From the NCBI GenBank assembly GCA_001689495.1, contig LUJS01000032.1, forward strand, positions 35,868 to 57,556: 21,689 nt of DNA, in the 5' to 3' direction. Both the position numbers and the translations under genes were made by a program. The DNA is from Bacteroidales bacterium M8 (GTDB taxonomy: Bacteria; Bacteroidota; Bacteroidia; Bacteroidales; Muribaculaceae). Positions 7,338 to 14,624 of the stretch are shown here, in pieces. Every line of letters starts with the position of its first letter. Positions within the stretch are counted from its first letter, which is position 1. The notes below the pieces were generated by a model, which worked only from the letters and a program-made list of their open reading frames with translations, made no database searches and had not been told where the DNA came from.

Positions 7338-10300
7338 CCGCCTTCAGACAATGCGTGACAACATCGAGGCTATAAGGCTCGCCCTGAACCTCGGTGTTGC
7401 CGGACGCACAGCGCAGACTCCCGAAGAACGGGAGGTGCTGAGAAAGTACGCCGGATTCGGCGGTCTGAAATGTATCCTCAATGATGCAAACGAACTGTCA
7501 GACGCTGCCAAGTGGAGCAAATCCGACATCGAGCTGTTCATGCCTACTGTTGAACTACGCCGCCTTATCCACGATTATTCTAAGGATGACAAGGAGTTTG
7601 CGCAGTACATGGACTCCCTCAAAACCTCGGTGCTGACTGCGTTTTATACGCCGTTGCCTGTTGTGGATGCTCTCTCTGATGCTCTGAAATATTCCGGCGT
7701 GGAGGTAAAAAGTTTTCTTGAACCATCAGCCGGACAAGGTGCTTTCATCGACTCTTTCCTACGAAATGACCGTTATCCCGGTACGGAAGTGCTGGCGTAT
7801 GAGAAGGATTTGCTTACGGGCAAAATCCTTTCGGCACTGCATCCGTCAATCCTGACCCGGATAGAGGGATTCGAGAAGATTGAGCGTGATTTCAACGGCT
7901 ATTTCGATGTGGCGGCCTCAAATATTCCTTTCGGAGATTTTGCGATTGCAGACCCGGCGTATGCGGTGAGCAAGGAGATCGCCTACCGTCAGGCGACAAA
8001 GACGATTCACAATTATTTCTTCCTGAAGGCTCTCGACCAAGTACGCGAGGGAGGTCTTGTAGCGTTTATCGCCTCGCAGGGCGTTATGAACGCTGCCTCT
8101 CCTTTTGTGAGGATGGAGCTTGTGAAACGCGCAGACCTTGTGGCGGCTCTGCGTCTGCCAAACAATACTTTCTCCGACAATGCCGGAACTGATGCGGGTT
8201 CTGACCTGATCATACTCCAGAAGCACACGGGAAAGAAAGCGTTATCGGCAGACGAAGAATTTTTCATACAGTCGGTAGTTGACCGTGGTACGAAGGTGCC
8301 GGGCAACAAATTCTTTCAGGCATTTCCGCAGAATGTGATATGCACGGATGCCAAAGTGGGGACAGACCAATATGGGAAACCGGCTATCGTCTATACACAT
8401 ACTAGAGGTGTTGACGGGATTGCCGGAGATTTGCGGAAAGCTCTTGATGAATCGCTGCATCTCCGTCTGAATCTGGAACTGTATAATTCCACCGGTATCA
8501 AACCGCCTACGCCCGATCCTGTCAAGCCTACGCCGCCACCGCAGACTCCAAAGCCGGAGGTAAAACCGGAAGTACCGAAACAGAAACCGCTCGCCGAAAA
8601 AATAGAGCAGAAAAACGAACCGTTGCTCAAACAGTATCAGGAAATGAAGAAGAAACATCCTGATGCGATTCTATTGTTTCGGGTCGGGGATTTCTATGAG
8701 ATTTTCGGCGAAGACGCGGTGCAGGCCTCGGAGATACTCGGTATTACGCTCACGAGACGGCAGAATGGGATTGACAGCCGAATTGAGCTGGCTGGCTTTC
8801 CCCATCATGCCCTCGATGTGTATCTGCCCAAACTTGTGCGGGCAGGGAAACGTGTGGCTATCTGTGAGCAACTGGAAGACCCGAAGCTGACAAAGACAAC
8901 CAGACAAAAGGTTGTCGAAACGGTTACGCCTAATCAACCTCCGAAGATTGAGCCTAAGCCGGAAGTGCCACGGGCACCCGTTGACACACCCGAAACTGAA
9001 CCGGTCAAAGAGATTGAAACCGACGGAGGACCGGATTATACCGATAATCCTGCCCCTCGTCTTTTCGCGTACAATCTTTTCGGGGAGCTGGAGCCGATAC
9101 AGAAAAAGAACAACCGCCGGCAGTATAAAGAGAAGCCGGAAGAAAAGGCCAAACCTGCGCCACGTGTTGAAGACAAGCCTGTAAAGACCCCTGCATTCCG
9201 CAAACTGAACGAGAAGGAGCTGGAGTTCTACGGAGCCTTGAACTGGGATGACAATCCTCCTATCAACGGGTTTTACGAGGCCATGATGTCGATTGCCCAC
9301 CACCAGATGGAGGAAATGCGTCTGGAGCGGGAGGCACAGGAGGCGGCACAGGCCGCCGGGATAGCTTCCGGCGAAACATATATTGAAAAGACAGAGGGAT
9401 ATTTCATCCCCGGAGGTCATAACAGGCCGTCTAAAGTCACGGCTATCCCGATAGAGCGTGCAGAGCGCGATATGTCTCCCCGTCCTTTCTCGGAGGATAT
9501 TCAGTTTTTCCACAAGAATGGCTCTATGGTGGTTCAGGACGGTATGGTCGGAGTCCTTTCGGATGTCCGCAAGACCGGCGCGACATTCAACCCACTTGAA
9601 ATGAAACCGGAACAGGAGAAACGCGCCATGCTTTACATAACCATATCGGAGACATACCAGCAGCTTTATAATTATGAGGCGGAGACCCATGAGCCAAGCG
9701 AACATCTGCGCGAACACCTCAATCAATATTACGATGAGTTTGTCGAAAGATACGGCAATCTGAACGACAAACGTAATGTCCGGTTCATCATGGGCGATGC
9801 CAACGGGCGCGACGCGCTGGGTCTGGAGCGAACCGAGAACGGCACGATTGTGAAGGCTGATATATTTGACCATCCCGTTTCCTTCTCCGTTGATGAAGTC
9901 GCATCCGTCGATACTCCGATGGAGGCACTGACAGCATCGCTCAACAAATACGGCGGTGTCAATCTCGAATATATGTCGTCACTGGTGGACATGGATGAAG
10001 ACTCCATTATACAGAATCTTGAAGGACACATATATTATAATCCGCTTGTGGAGAACTACGAGATAAAAGACCGCTTCATCGCCGGCAATGTCGTTGCCAA
10101 AGCCGAATCCGTGCGGGCATGGATTGACCGTGAGGAAGAACGCATAAAGGGATTCCCGGGCTATGACGGCATCGAGCCGTTCATCGCCATGTCGAAAGAT
10201 TCCCTCAAAGCATTGGAGGAAGCCCGGCCCCGCCGCATCGAGTTCGACGAACTGGATTTCAACTTCGGGGAGAGGTGGATTCCGGCGGAAATATACTCGG

Positions 10301-13300
10301 CATATATGTCTGATTTCTACGAAACGGATGTGAGGATAGCCTATTCTTCCTCAATGGACGAATACTCGGCCGAAGCCTCCCGCAAGAACATGAAGATATG
10401 GGAGGAATTTTGCGTAAGGGGCTACTACCGCACTTACGACGGCATGAGCCTTCTCAGACACGCCCTGCACAATACCGTACCCGACATAAAGAAGTCAATC
10501 GGGAAGGATGACGACGGTCATGACATAAAGGTGCCGGACAGTGAGGCGATACAGCTTGCCAATACCAAGATAGATGAAATACGCAACGGATTTTCCGAAT
10601 GGCTGGAGGCTCAATCGCCGGAGTTTAAGGAACGGCTGGTGGAGTTGTATAACGACAAATTCAACTGTTTCGTCAGACCTCAGTATGACGGAAGCCATCA
10701 GACATTCCCGGATTTGAACATGAGGATGCTCGGAGACCGCTATGGCATCAGCTCCATCTATCAGTCGCAGAAGGATTGCGTCTGGATGCTCCTTCAGAAC
10801 GGCGGCGGGATATGTGATCATCAGGTGGGAACCGGCAAGACGCTGATAATGTGCATGGCGGCCCATGAAATGAAACGCCTCGGACTTGCACACAAACCCA
10901 TGATTATCGGGATGAAGGCGAATGTGGCGGAAATCGCCATGACCTATCAGACCGCTTACCCCAATGCAAGGATTCTCTATGCCGATGAAAAGAGTTTCAA
11001 GGCTGACAACCGCGTCAATTTCTTCAATCAGATTAAGAACAACGACTATGACTGCATCATAATGTCGCATGACCAGTTCGGGAAGATTCCCCAGTCGCCG
11101 GAAATGCAGCAGCAGATTCTTCAGGCTGAACTTGACACGGTGGAGGAAAATCTTGAAGTGGTTAAGCAGCAAGGGCATGATGTGTCGCGCGGTATGCTCA
11201 AAGGTCTTATCAAGCGGAAGGAGAACCTTACCGCTAAGATTGCCACCATCCAATATCAGATGGAACAGAACAAAGACAGTGTCGTGGATTTCAAGCAGAT
11301 GGGGATAGATCACATCTATATTGATGAATCACAGAACTTTAAGAATTTAATGTTCAACACCAGACATGACCGTGTGGCAGGATTGGGCAACAGTGAGGGA
11401 AGCCAGAGGGCACTCAATCTGTTGTATGCGATACGCACTATTCAGGAGCGGACAGGCAAAGATTTGGGTGCTACTTTTCTCAGTGGCACTACCATATCCA
11501 ATAGCCTGACTGAACTGTATCTGCTGTTCAAGTATCTGCGCCCGAATGAGCTTGAAAGGCAGGAGATCCGATGCTTCGATGCGTGGGCCGCAATATTCGC
11601 CAAAAAGACAACCGACTTCGAGTTCAATGTCACTAATAATATTGTCCAAAAGGAGCGTTTCAGGTACTTTATCAAAGTGCCGGAGTTGGCGGCTTTCTAT
11701 AATGAAATCACCGATTATAGAACGGCTGAAGATGTGGGAGTTGACCGGCCGCATAAGAATGAGATACTCCACAATATCCCTCCGACCTCGGCGCAGGAAG
11801 AGTTCATTCAGAAACTGATGGAATTTGCCAAAACCGGCAATGCCACAATTCTCGGACGCGCCCCGTTGAGCGAGACCGAGGAGAAGGCGAAGATGCTTAT
11901 CGCTACGGACTATGCCCGTAAAATGGCACTCGATATGCGTATGATTGACCCTGAATATGGAGACGACCCGAATAACAAGGCCAGCCACTGCGCCCGTATG
12001 ATAGCCGAGTATTACCGCAGATATGACGAGCAGAAAGGAACACAGTTTGTGTTCAGCGATTTATCGACATATAAGCCCGGCGAGTGGAATATCTATTCCG
12101 AAATCAAACGGAAGCTGATTGAGGACTACGGTATTCCGGCGCATGAAATCCGGTTTATACAGGAGTGTAAAACCGAGAGGTCAAGAAAGGCTGTCATTCA
12201 GGCTATGAATGACGGTGATGTCCGTGTTCTCTTTGGCTCGACAAGTATGCTCGGAACAGGTGTAAATGCCCAGAAAAGAGCAGTTTGCGTCCATGAACTC
12301 GAATGTCCCTGGCGCCCAAGCGATCTGGAGCAGCGTGAAGGCCGCGCTATCCGTGCCGGTAACGAGGTAGCCAAACTTTATGCCGACAACAAGGTGGATG
12401 TAATAATCTATGCGGTTGAGAAATCTCTGGACTCCTACAAGTTCAATCTTCTTCACTGCAAGGCTACTTTCATCGCACAGCTCAAATCCGGTGCGCTCGG
12501 AGCGAGAACCATCGACGAGGGTGCGATGGACGAGAAGAACGGCATGAACTTCTCGGAATATATGGCGATTCTGTCCGGTAACACAGACCTGTTGGAAAAG
12601 GCGAAGCTCGAAAAGCGCATAGCGGCACTTGAAAGCGGTCGCAAGGCGCATAATAAGGGTATATCCGATTCCAGATTCCGTTATCAGACAGTCACCCACG
12701 ACATTGCCAACAACGAGGCGGCAATCGAAAGGATGAAGGCTGATGTCGCCCGTTACGAGTCCGTTGTCAGGAGGGACAAAGACGGTAACCCCCTGAATAA
12801 TCTCACCATCGACACTTGCAACCTCTCCGACGAGAAAAACATGGGTATCCATCTGCAAGGACTGGCGCAGCGTACCGACACGCACGGACAGTACCAGCGA
12901 GTCGGCGAGGTCTATGGCTTCCCGATTTCCATTATCTCGGAGCGTACCCTCGTTGACGGCAAGGAGACTGTTCAGAACCGTTTTGTTGTTGAAGGCAACT
13001 ATAAATACAAGTTCAACAACGGCTTCATCGCCATGAGCGACACTCATGCCGCCTGCATGAATTTTATCAACGCTCTGGAGAAGATACCCGGCATTATCGC
13101 ACAGTATGAGGAACGGACAGCCAAACTGAAAGCAGATGTTCCCCAGCTCGAAGCCATTATCTCGAAGCCGTGGGGCAAGGAGGATGAACTGAAGCAGCTC
13201 AAATCCGAACTTGCCGCGCTTGACCGTAAGATTACGGCAGAACTTGCGCCAAAGCATGACGAAAAGGACGGTGTTGAGAACAGCCAGACCGCCGCGCAGA

Positions 13301-13437
13301 CGGTTGATGCGCCTTCTCAATTAGAAGATGTAAAAAAGAGCATGGTCGCGGAACCGGCTACTGACTATTATGTTTCGCGCAGATTCAGTGCCGTGCCGGA
13401 TACCGGAATACCGAGGCACGCCGGAAGAAGGATGTAA
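7327..13437 (+). CDS. Giant N6-adenine methylase / SF2 helicase with MutS-I domain, 2036 aa
   Basis: Multidomain DNA-processing protein typical of Bacteroidales ICEs. The N-terminus carries an N6-adenine methylase-like fold: FLEPSAGQG at 130-138 (SAM-binding motif) and NIPFG at 199-203 in place of the usual NPPF/Y. A Pro/Lys linker (about 391-425) leads to a MutS domain I (about 434-520) that keeps GDFYE, with F456 and E458 at the mismatch-probing positions. A second linker and an ICE-specific middle region follow. The SF2/SNF2-like helicase (about 1150-1700) has GTGKT at 1168-1172, DESQ at 1333-1336, LSGTTISNS, and QREGRAIR at 1669-1676. The C-terminus (about 1750-1960) is rich in coiled coil. 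The start overlaps the DUF1896 gene. It may process or protect transferring DNA; the NIPF variant leaves methylase activity uncertain. Confidence 0.93.
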   Translation: MSYNRLQTMRDNIEAIRLALNLGVAGRTAQTPEEREVLRKYAGFGGLKCILNDANELSDAAKWSKSDIELFMPTVELRRLIHDYSKDDKEFAQYMDSLKTSVLTAFYTPLPVVDALSDALKYSGVEVKSFLEPSAGQGAFIDSFLRNDRYPGTEVLAYEKDLLTGKILSALHPSILTRIEGFEKIERDFNGYFDVAASNIPFGDFAIADPAYAVSKEIAYRQATKTIHNYFFLKALDQVREGGLVAFIASQGVMNAASPFVRMELVKRADLVAALRLPNNTFSDNAGTDAGSDLIILQKHTGKKALSADEEFFIQSVVDRGTKVPGNKFFQAFPQNVICTDAKVGTDQYGKPAIVYTHTRGVDGIAGDLRKALDESLHLRLNLELYNSTGIKPPTPDPVKPTPPPQTPKPEVKPEVPKQKPLAEKIEQKNEPLLKQYQEMKKKHPDAILLFRVGDFYEIFGEDAVQASEILGITLTRRQNGIDSRIELAGFPHHALDVYLPKLVRAGKRVAICEQLEDPKLTKTTRQKVVETVTPNQPPKIEPKPEVPRAPVDTPETEPVKEIETDGGPDYTDNPAPRLFAYNLFGELEPIQKKNNRRQYKEKPEEKAKPAPRVEDKPVKTPAFRKLNEKELEFYGALNWDDNPPINGFYEAMMSIAHHQMEEMRLEREAQEAAQAAGIASGETYIEKTEGYFIPGGHNRPSKVTAIPIERAERDMSPRPFSEDIQFFHKNGSMVVQDGMVGVLSDVRKTGATFNPLEMKPEQEKRAMLYITISETYQQLYNYEAETHEPSEHLREHLNQYYDEFVERYGNLNDKRNVRFIMGDANGRDALGLERTENGTIVKADIFDHPVSFSVDEVASVDTPMEALTASLNKYGGVNLEYMSSLVDMDEDSIIQNLEGHIYYNPLVENYEIKDRFIAGNVVAKAESVRAWIDREEERIKGFPGYDGIEPFIAMSKDSLKALEEARPRRIEFDELDFNFGERWIPAEIYSAYMSDFYETDVRIAYSSSMDEYSAEASRKNMKIWEEFCVRGYYRTYDGMSLLRHALHNTVPDIKKSIGKDDDGHDIKVPDSEAIQLANTKIDEIRNGFSEWLEAQSPEFKERLVELYNDKFNCFVRPQYDGSHQTFPDLNMRMLGDRYGISSIYQSQKDCVWMLLQNGGGICDHQVGTGKTLIMCMAAHEMKRLGLAHKPMIIGMKANVAEIAMTYQTAYPNARILYADEKSFKADNRVNFFNQIKNNDYDCIIMSHDQFGKIPQSPEMQQQILQAELDTVEENLEVVKQQGHDVSRGMLKGLIKRKENLTAKIATIQYQMEQNKDSVVDFKQMGIDHIYIDESQNFKNLMFNTRHDRVAGLGNSEGSQRALNLLYAIRTIQERTGKDLGATFLSGTTISNSLTELYLLFKYLRPNELERQEIRCFDAWAAIFAKKTTDFEFNVTNNIVQKERFRYFIKVPELAAFYNEITDYRTAEDVGVDRPHKNEILHNIPPTSAQEEFIQKLMEFAKTGNATILGRAPLSETEEKAKMLIATDYARKMALDMRMIDPEYGDDPNNKASHCARMIAEYYRRYDEQKGTQFVFSDLSTYKPGEWNIYSEIKRKLIEDYGIPAHEIRFIQECKTERSRKAVIQAMNDGDVRVLFGSTSMLGTGVNAQKRAVCVHELECPWRPSDLEQREGRAIRAGNEVAKLYADNKVDVIIYAVEKSLDSYKFNLLHCKATFIAQLKSGALGARTIDEGAMDEKNGMNFSEYMAILSGNTDLLEKAKLEKRIAALESGRKAHNKGISDSRFRYQTVTHDIANNEAAIERMKADVARYESVVRRDKDGNPLNNLTIDTCNLSDEKNMGIHLQGLAQRTDTHGQYQRVGEVYGFPISIISERTLVDGKETVQNRFVVEGNYKYKFNNGFIAMSDTHAACMNFINALEKIPGIIAQYEERTAKLKADVPQLEAIISKPWGKEDELKQLKSELAALDRKITAELAPKHDEKDGVENSQTAAQTVDAPSQLEDVKKSMVAEPATDYYVSRRFSAVPDTGIPRHAGRRM

Positions 13438-13445
13438 AAAAGAGA

Positions 13446-13480
13446 GACAGGGGGCATACGGTCAATCCGGTATGCTCCCT
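13446..13480 (+). terminator. Hairpin directly after the giant gene
   Basis: A near-perfect 12-bp stem (cagggggcatac / gtatgctccctg, one mismatch) begins 9 bp after the methylase/helicase stop. No clear T run follows, so it may be an RNA 3'-end stabiliser backed up by the stronger terminator at 13500. Confidence 0.55.
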
Positions 13481-13499
13481 GCCTTATAAAATGAAGAAC

Positions 13500-13550
13500 G
13501 CTCCTCAAGTATGCTATCTTGCGACTCGCCTGAGGAGCTTATTATTTTTT
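13500..13550 (+). terminator. Terminator of the DUF1896-methylase/helicase operon
   Basis: An 8-bp perfect stem (gctcctca / tgaggagc) with a 23-nt loop is followed by a T-rich tail (ttattatttttt). It is oriented to end plus-strand transcription from the giant gene. Confidence 0.7.
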
Positions 13551-13558
13551 AAGGGTTT

Positions 13559-13665
13559 GAAAAAAGAGCGGCTAATCGCCGCTCTTTCCAATCGACTACT
13601 GTCGGTTTCTAAAATCGTTGCTTTCGCACTCGAAGTATTTCGTTAAAGAGGAAACTACCCTTTGT
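13559..13665 (-). ncRNA. Candidate small RNA, about 106 nt
   Basis: The minus strand carries an ideal promoter at 13671-13702 and, about 80 nt after the predicted start, an intrinsic terminator: a 10-bp aaagagcggc / gccgctcttt stem (13563-13587) ending in six Ts. No ATG frame lies between. The predicted RNA folds into short hairpins: cgaa-atac-ttcg, a tgc-GAAA-gca GNRA-loop hairpin with an outer tcg/cga pair, and cgac-agta-gtcg, then the terminator stem. It lies downstream of the DUF3800 gene on the same strand and tail-to-tail with the giant methylase/helicase gene. Bacteroides ICEs are known to encode regulatory sRNAs such as RteR of CTnDOT; I do not recognise this one. Confidence 0.6.
13563..13587 (-). 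terminator. Terminator of the candidate sRNA (potentially bidirectional)
   Basis: A perfect 10-bp stem (aaagagcggc / gccgctcttt) with a 5-nt loop. On the minus strand it is followed by a six-T run (13565-13560 on the plus strand reads as A). It would also end leftover plus-strand transcripts. Confidence 0.8.
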
Positions 13666-13670
13666 GGATA

Positions 13671-13702
13671 CAAAGTTAAGAATAAAATCTTTATCCCACA
13701 AA
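13671..13702 (-). promoter_or_regulatory. Consensus Bacteroidetes promoter firing leftward
   Basis: On the minus strand, TTTG (13702-13699), exactly 20 bp, then TAACTTTG (13678-13671), an exact fit to the TTTG-N19-21-TAnnTTTG consensus. Transcription would start near 13665. No protein-coding gene lies downstream in that direction before the terminator. Confidence 0.75.
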
Positions 13703-13744
13703 TAACTAACGCATTTTTCGGAGAAAAAGTTTTAATGGAGAGTG

Positions 13745-14503
13745 TCAATGAGGTATTATCTTGAATCCTAATCTCGCCCCTTTGTAGGTGTATATATGCT
13801 TGGCGATTACCTGAAATGCCGGATTCGGTCTTTCGGGATTAAGCACATACCGGCTTATGGGATATGCAATGAGGTCGGCAACCTGCAATCCGATGATGTT
13901 GTCGGCTTTGTACTGGAATTTGAAGTTCTTGATTCGGTCCGTCAGTCGCTCCGGTGTTATCCATTTAGTGCCTGTTACCCGCAGACCGTTGTAATATTTC
14001 AACAGCATCTGGTTCTGATTGGGATTGCGGCGCTCGACCACTATTGACAGCTTGCAGTTGCCGTTATCGCAGTCGTCCATGTGAAAAATGGCACGTTCAA
14101 TCAGATATTTGAGTGAAAGACCATACACATCCTCCCCGGTATTGAATCTTTCTACAAACGGCTCTTTCAGTATGCAGCAGCAAACTATCACATAGATGTC
14201 TTCGGTGCCGAGTATCTCATTTATGCGTTCATAAAACCGTTCTTTGACGGTCGTGTCAAGCAGATTGACGAAAGCGCGGCTGTGATTCCTGATTTCTCTG
14301 GAATGAAAAATTACGCTCTCGTCCTGCCAAAGCTCCCTTTTCAGACAGTTGATTTCATTCTCCAGCCATTTCAGTTTATCCGATGACACGAGTATCCCGC
14401 ACAATGTGAACATCGGGAAAGTCCTGTCGTACTTTTCCAGATTCGGGTCGCCGCACTCGTCTATGAACAGCGTATAGTGTTTTCTTTTTTGTTCAATCTC
14501 CAT
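13745..14503 (-). CDS. DUF3800 (RNase H-like) protein, 252 aa
   Basis: Residues about 9-20 (HYTLFIDECGDP) contain the DUF3800 opening strand with D15/E16. FHSREIR at 66-72 and ADNIIGLQVADLIAYPISRY at 200-219, with D201 and D210, are the other conserved acidic or polar positions expected of this RNase H-like fold. A nuclease-type active site is therefore likely; the substrate is unknown. Family members occur in mobile elements and some defence islands. The gene is isolated: divergent from the methylase/helicase operon's direction and behind the mobilisation operon on the same strand. A TAACTTTG box on the minus strand (14520-14513) ends only 9 bp before the ATG, implying an almost leaderless mRNA. 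It is the only cargo-like gene in this part of the ICE. Confidence 0.85.
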   Translation of the reverse strand: MEIEQKRKHYTLFIDECGDPNLEKYDRTFPMFTLCGILVSSDKLKWLENEINCLKRELWQDESVIFHSREIRNHSRAFVNLLDTTVKERFYERINEILGTEDIYVIVCCCILKEPFVERFNTGEDVYGLSLKYLIERAIFHMDDCDNGNCKLSIVVERRNPNQNQMLLKYYNGLRVTGTKWITPERLTDRIKNFKFQYKADNIIGLQVADLIAYPISRYVLNPERPNPAFQVIAKHIYTYKGARLGFKIIPH

Positions 14504-14512
14504 AATAATCTA

Positions 14513-14520
14513 CAAAGTTA
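14513..14520 (-). promoter_or_regulatory. -7 box upstream of the DUF3800 gene
   Basis: The minus strand reads TAACTTTG, an exact TAnnTTTG match, identical to the -7 box of the candidate sRNA promoter. No TTTG stands at the proper -33 distance. The start would fall only a few bases before the ATG. Confidence 0.45.
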
Positions 14521-14567
14521 ATAAAAAAGCGGCAATGTCGTATGGCTTCGGTATTTACAAATATATT

Positions 14568-14603
14568 TTCGGCGAAAATGTAACATGGTGCATTTCCGCC
14601 GAA
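14568..14603 (-). other. 13-bp stem hairpin between coupling-protein and DUF3800 genes
   Basis: Arms ttcggcgaaaatg (14568-14580) and catttccgccgaa (14591-14603) pair along all 13 positions in the minus-strand RNA, with one G-U, around a 10-nt loop. A second hairpin, cgctga-ttcg-tcagcg with a UUCG tetraloop on the minus strand (14615-14630), spans the coupling-protein stop codon. No T run follows either. They may end or protect the mobilisation mRNA. Confidence 0.55.
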
Positions 14604-14624
14604 CAGATAATGTTCGCTGACGAA

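Noticed and set aside
8671..9873. 400-residue minus-strand frame inside the giant gene
   Set aside because: Antisense shadow of the MutS-I, linker and middle region of the methylase/helicase; low-complexity and Leu/Arg/Phe-rich.
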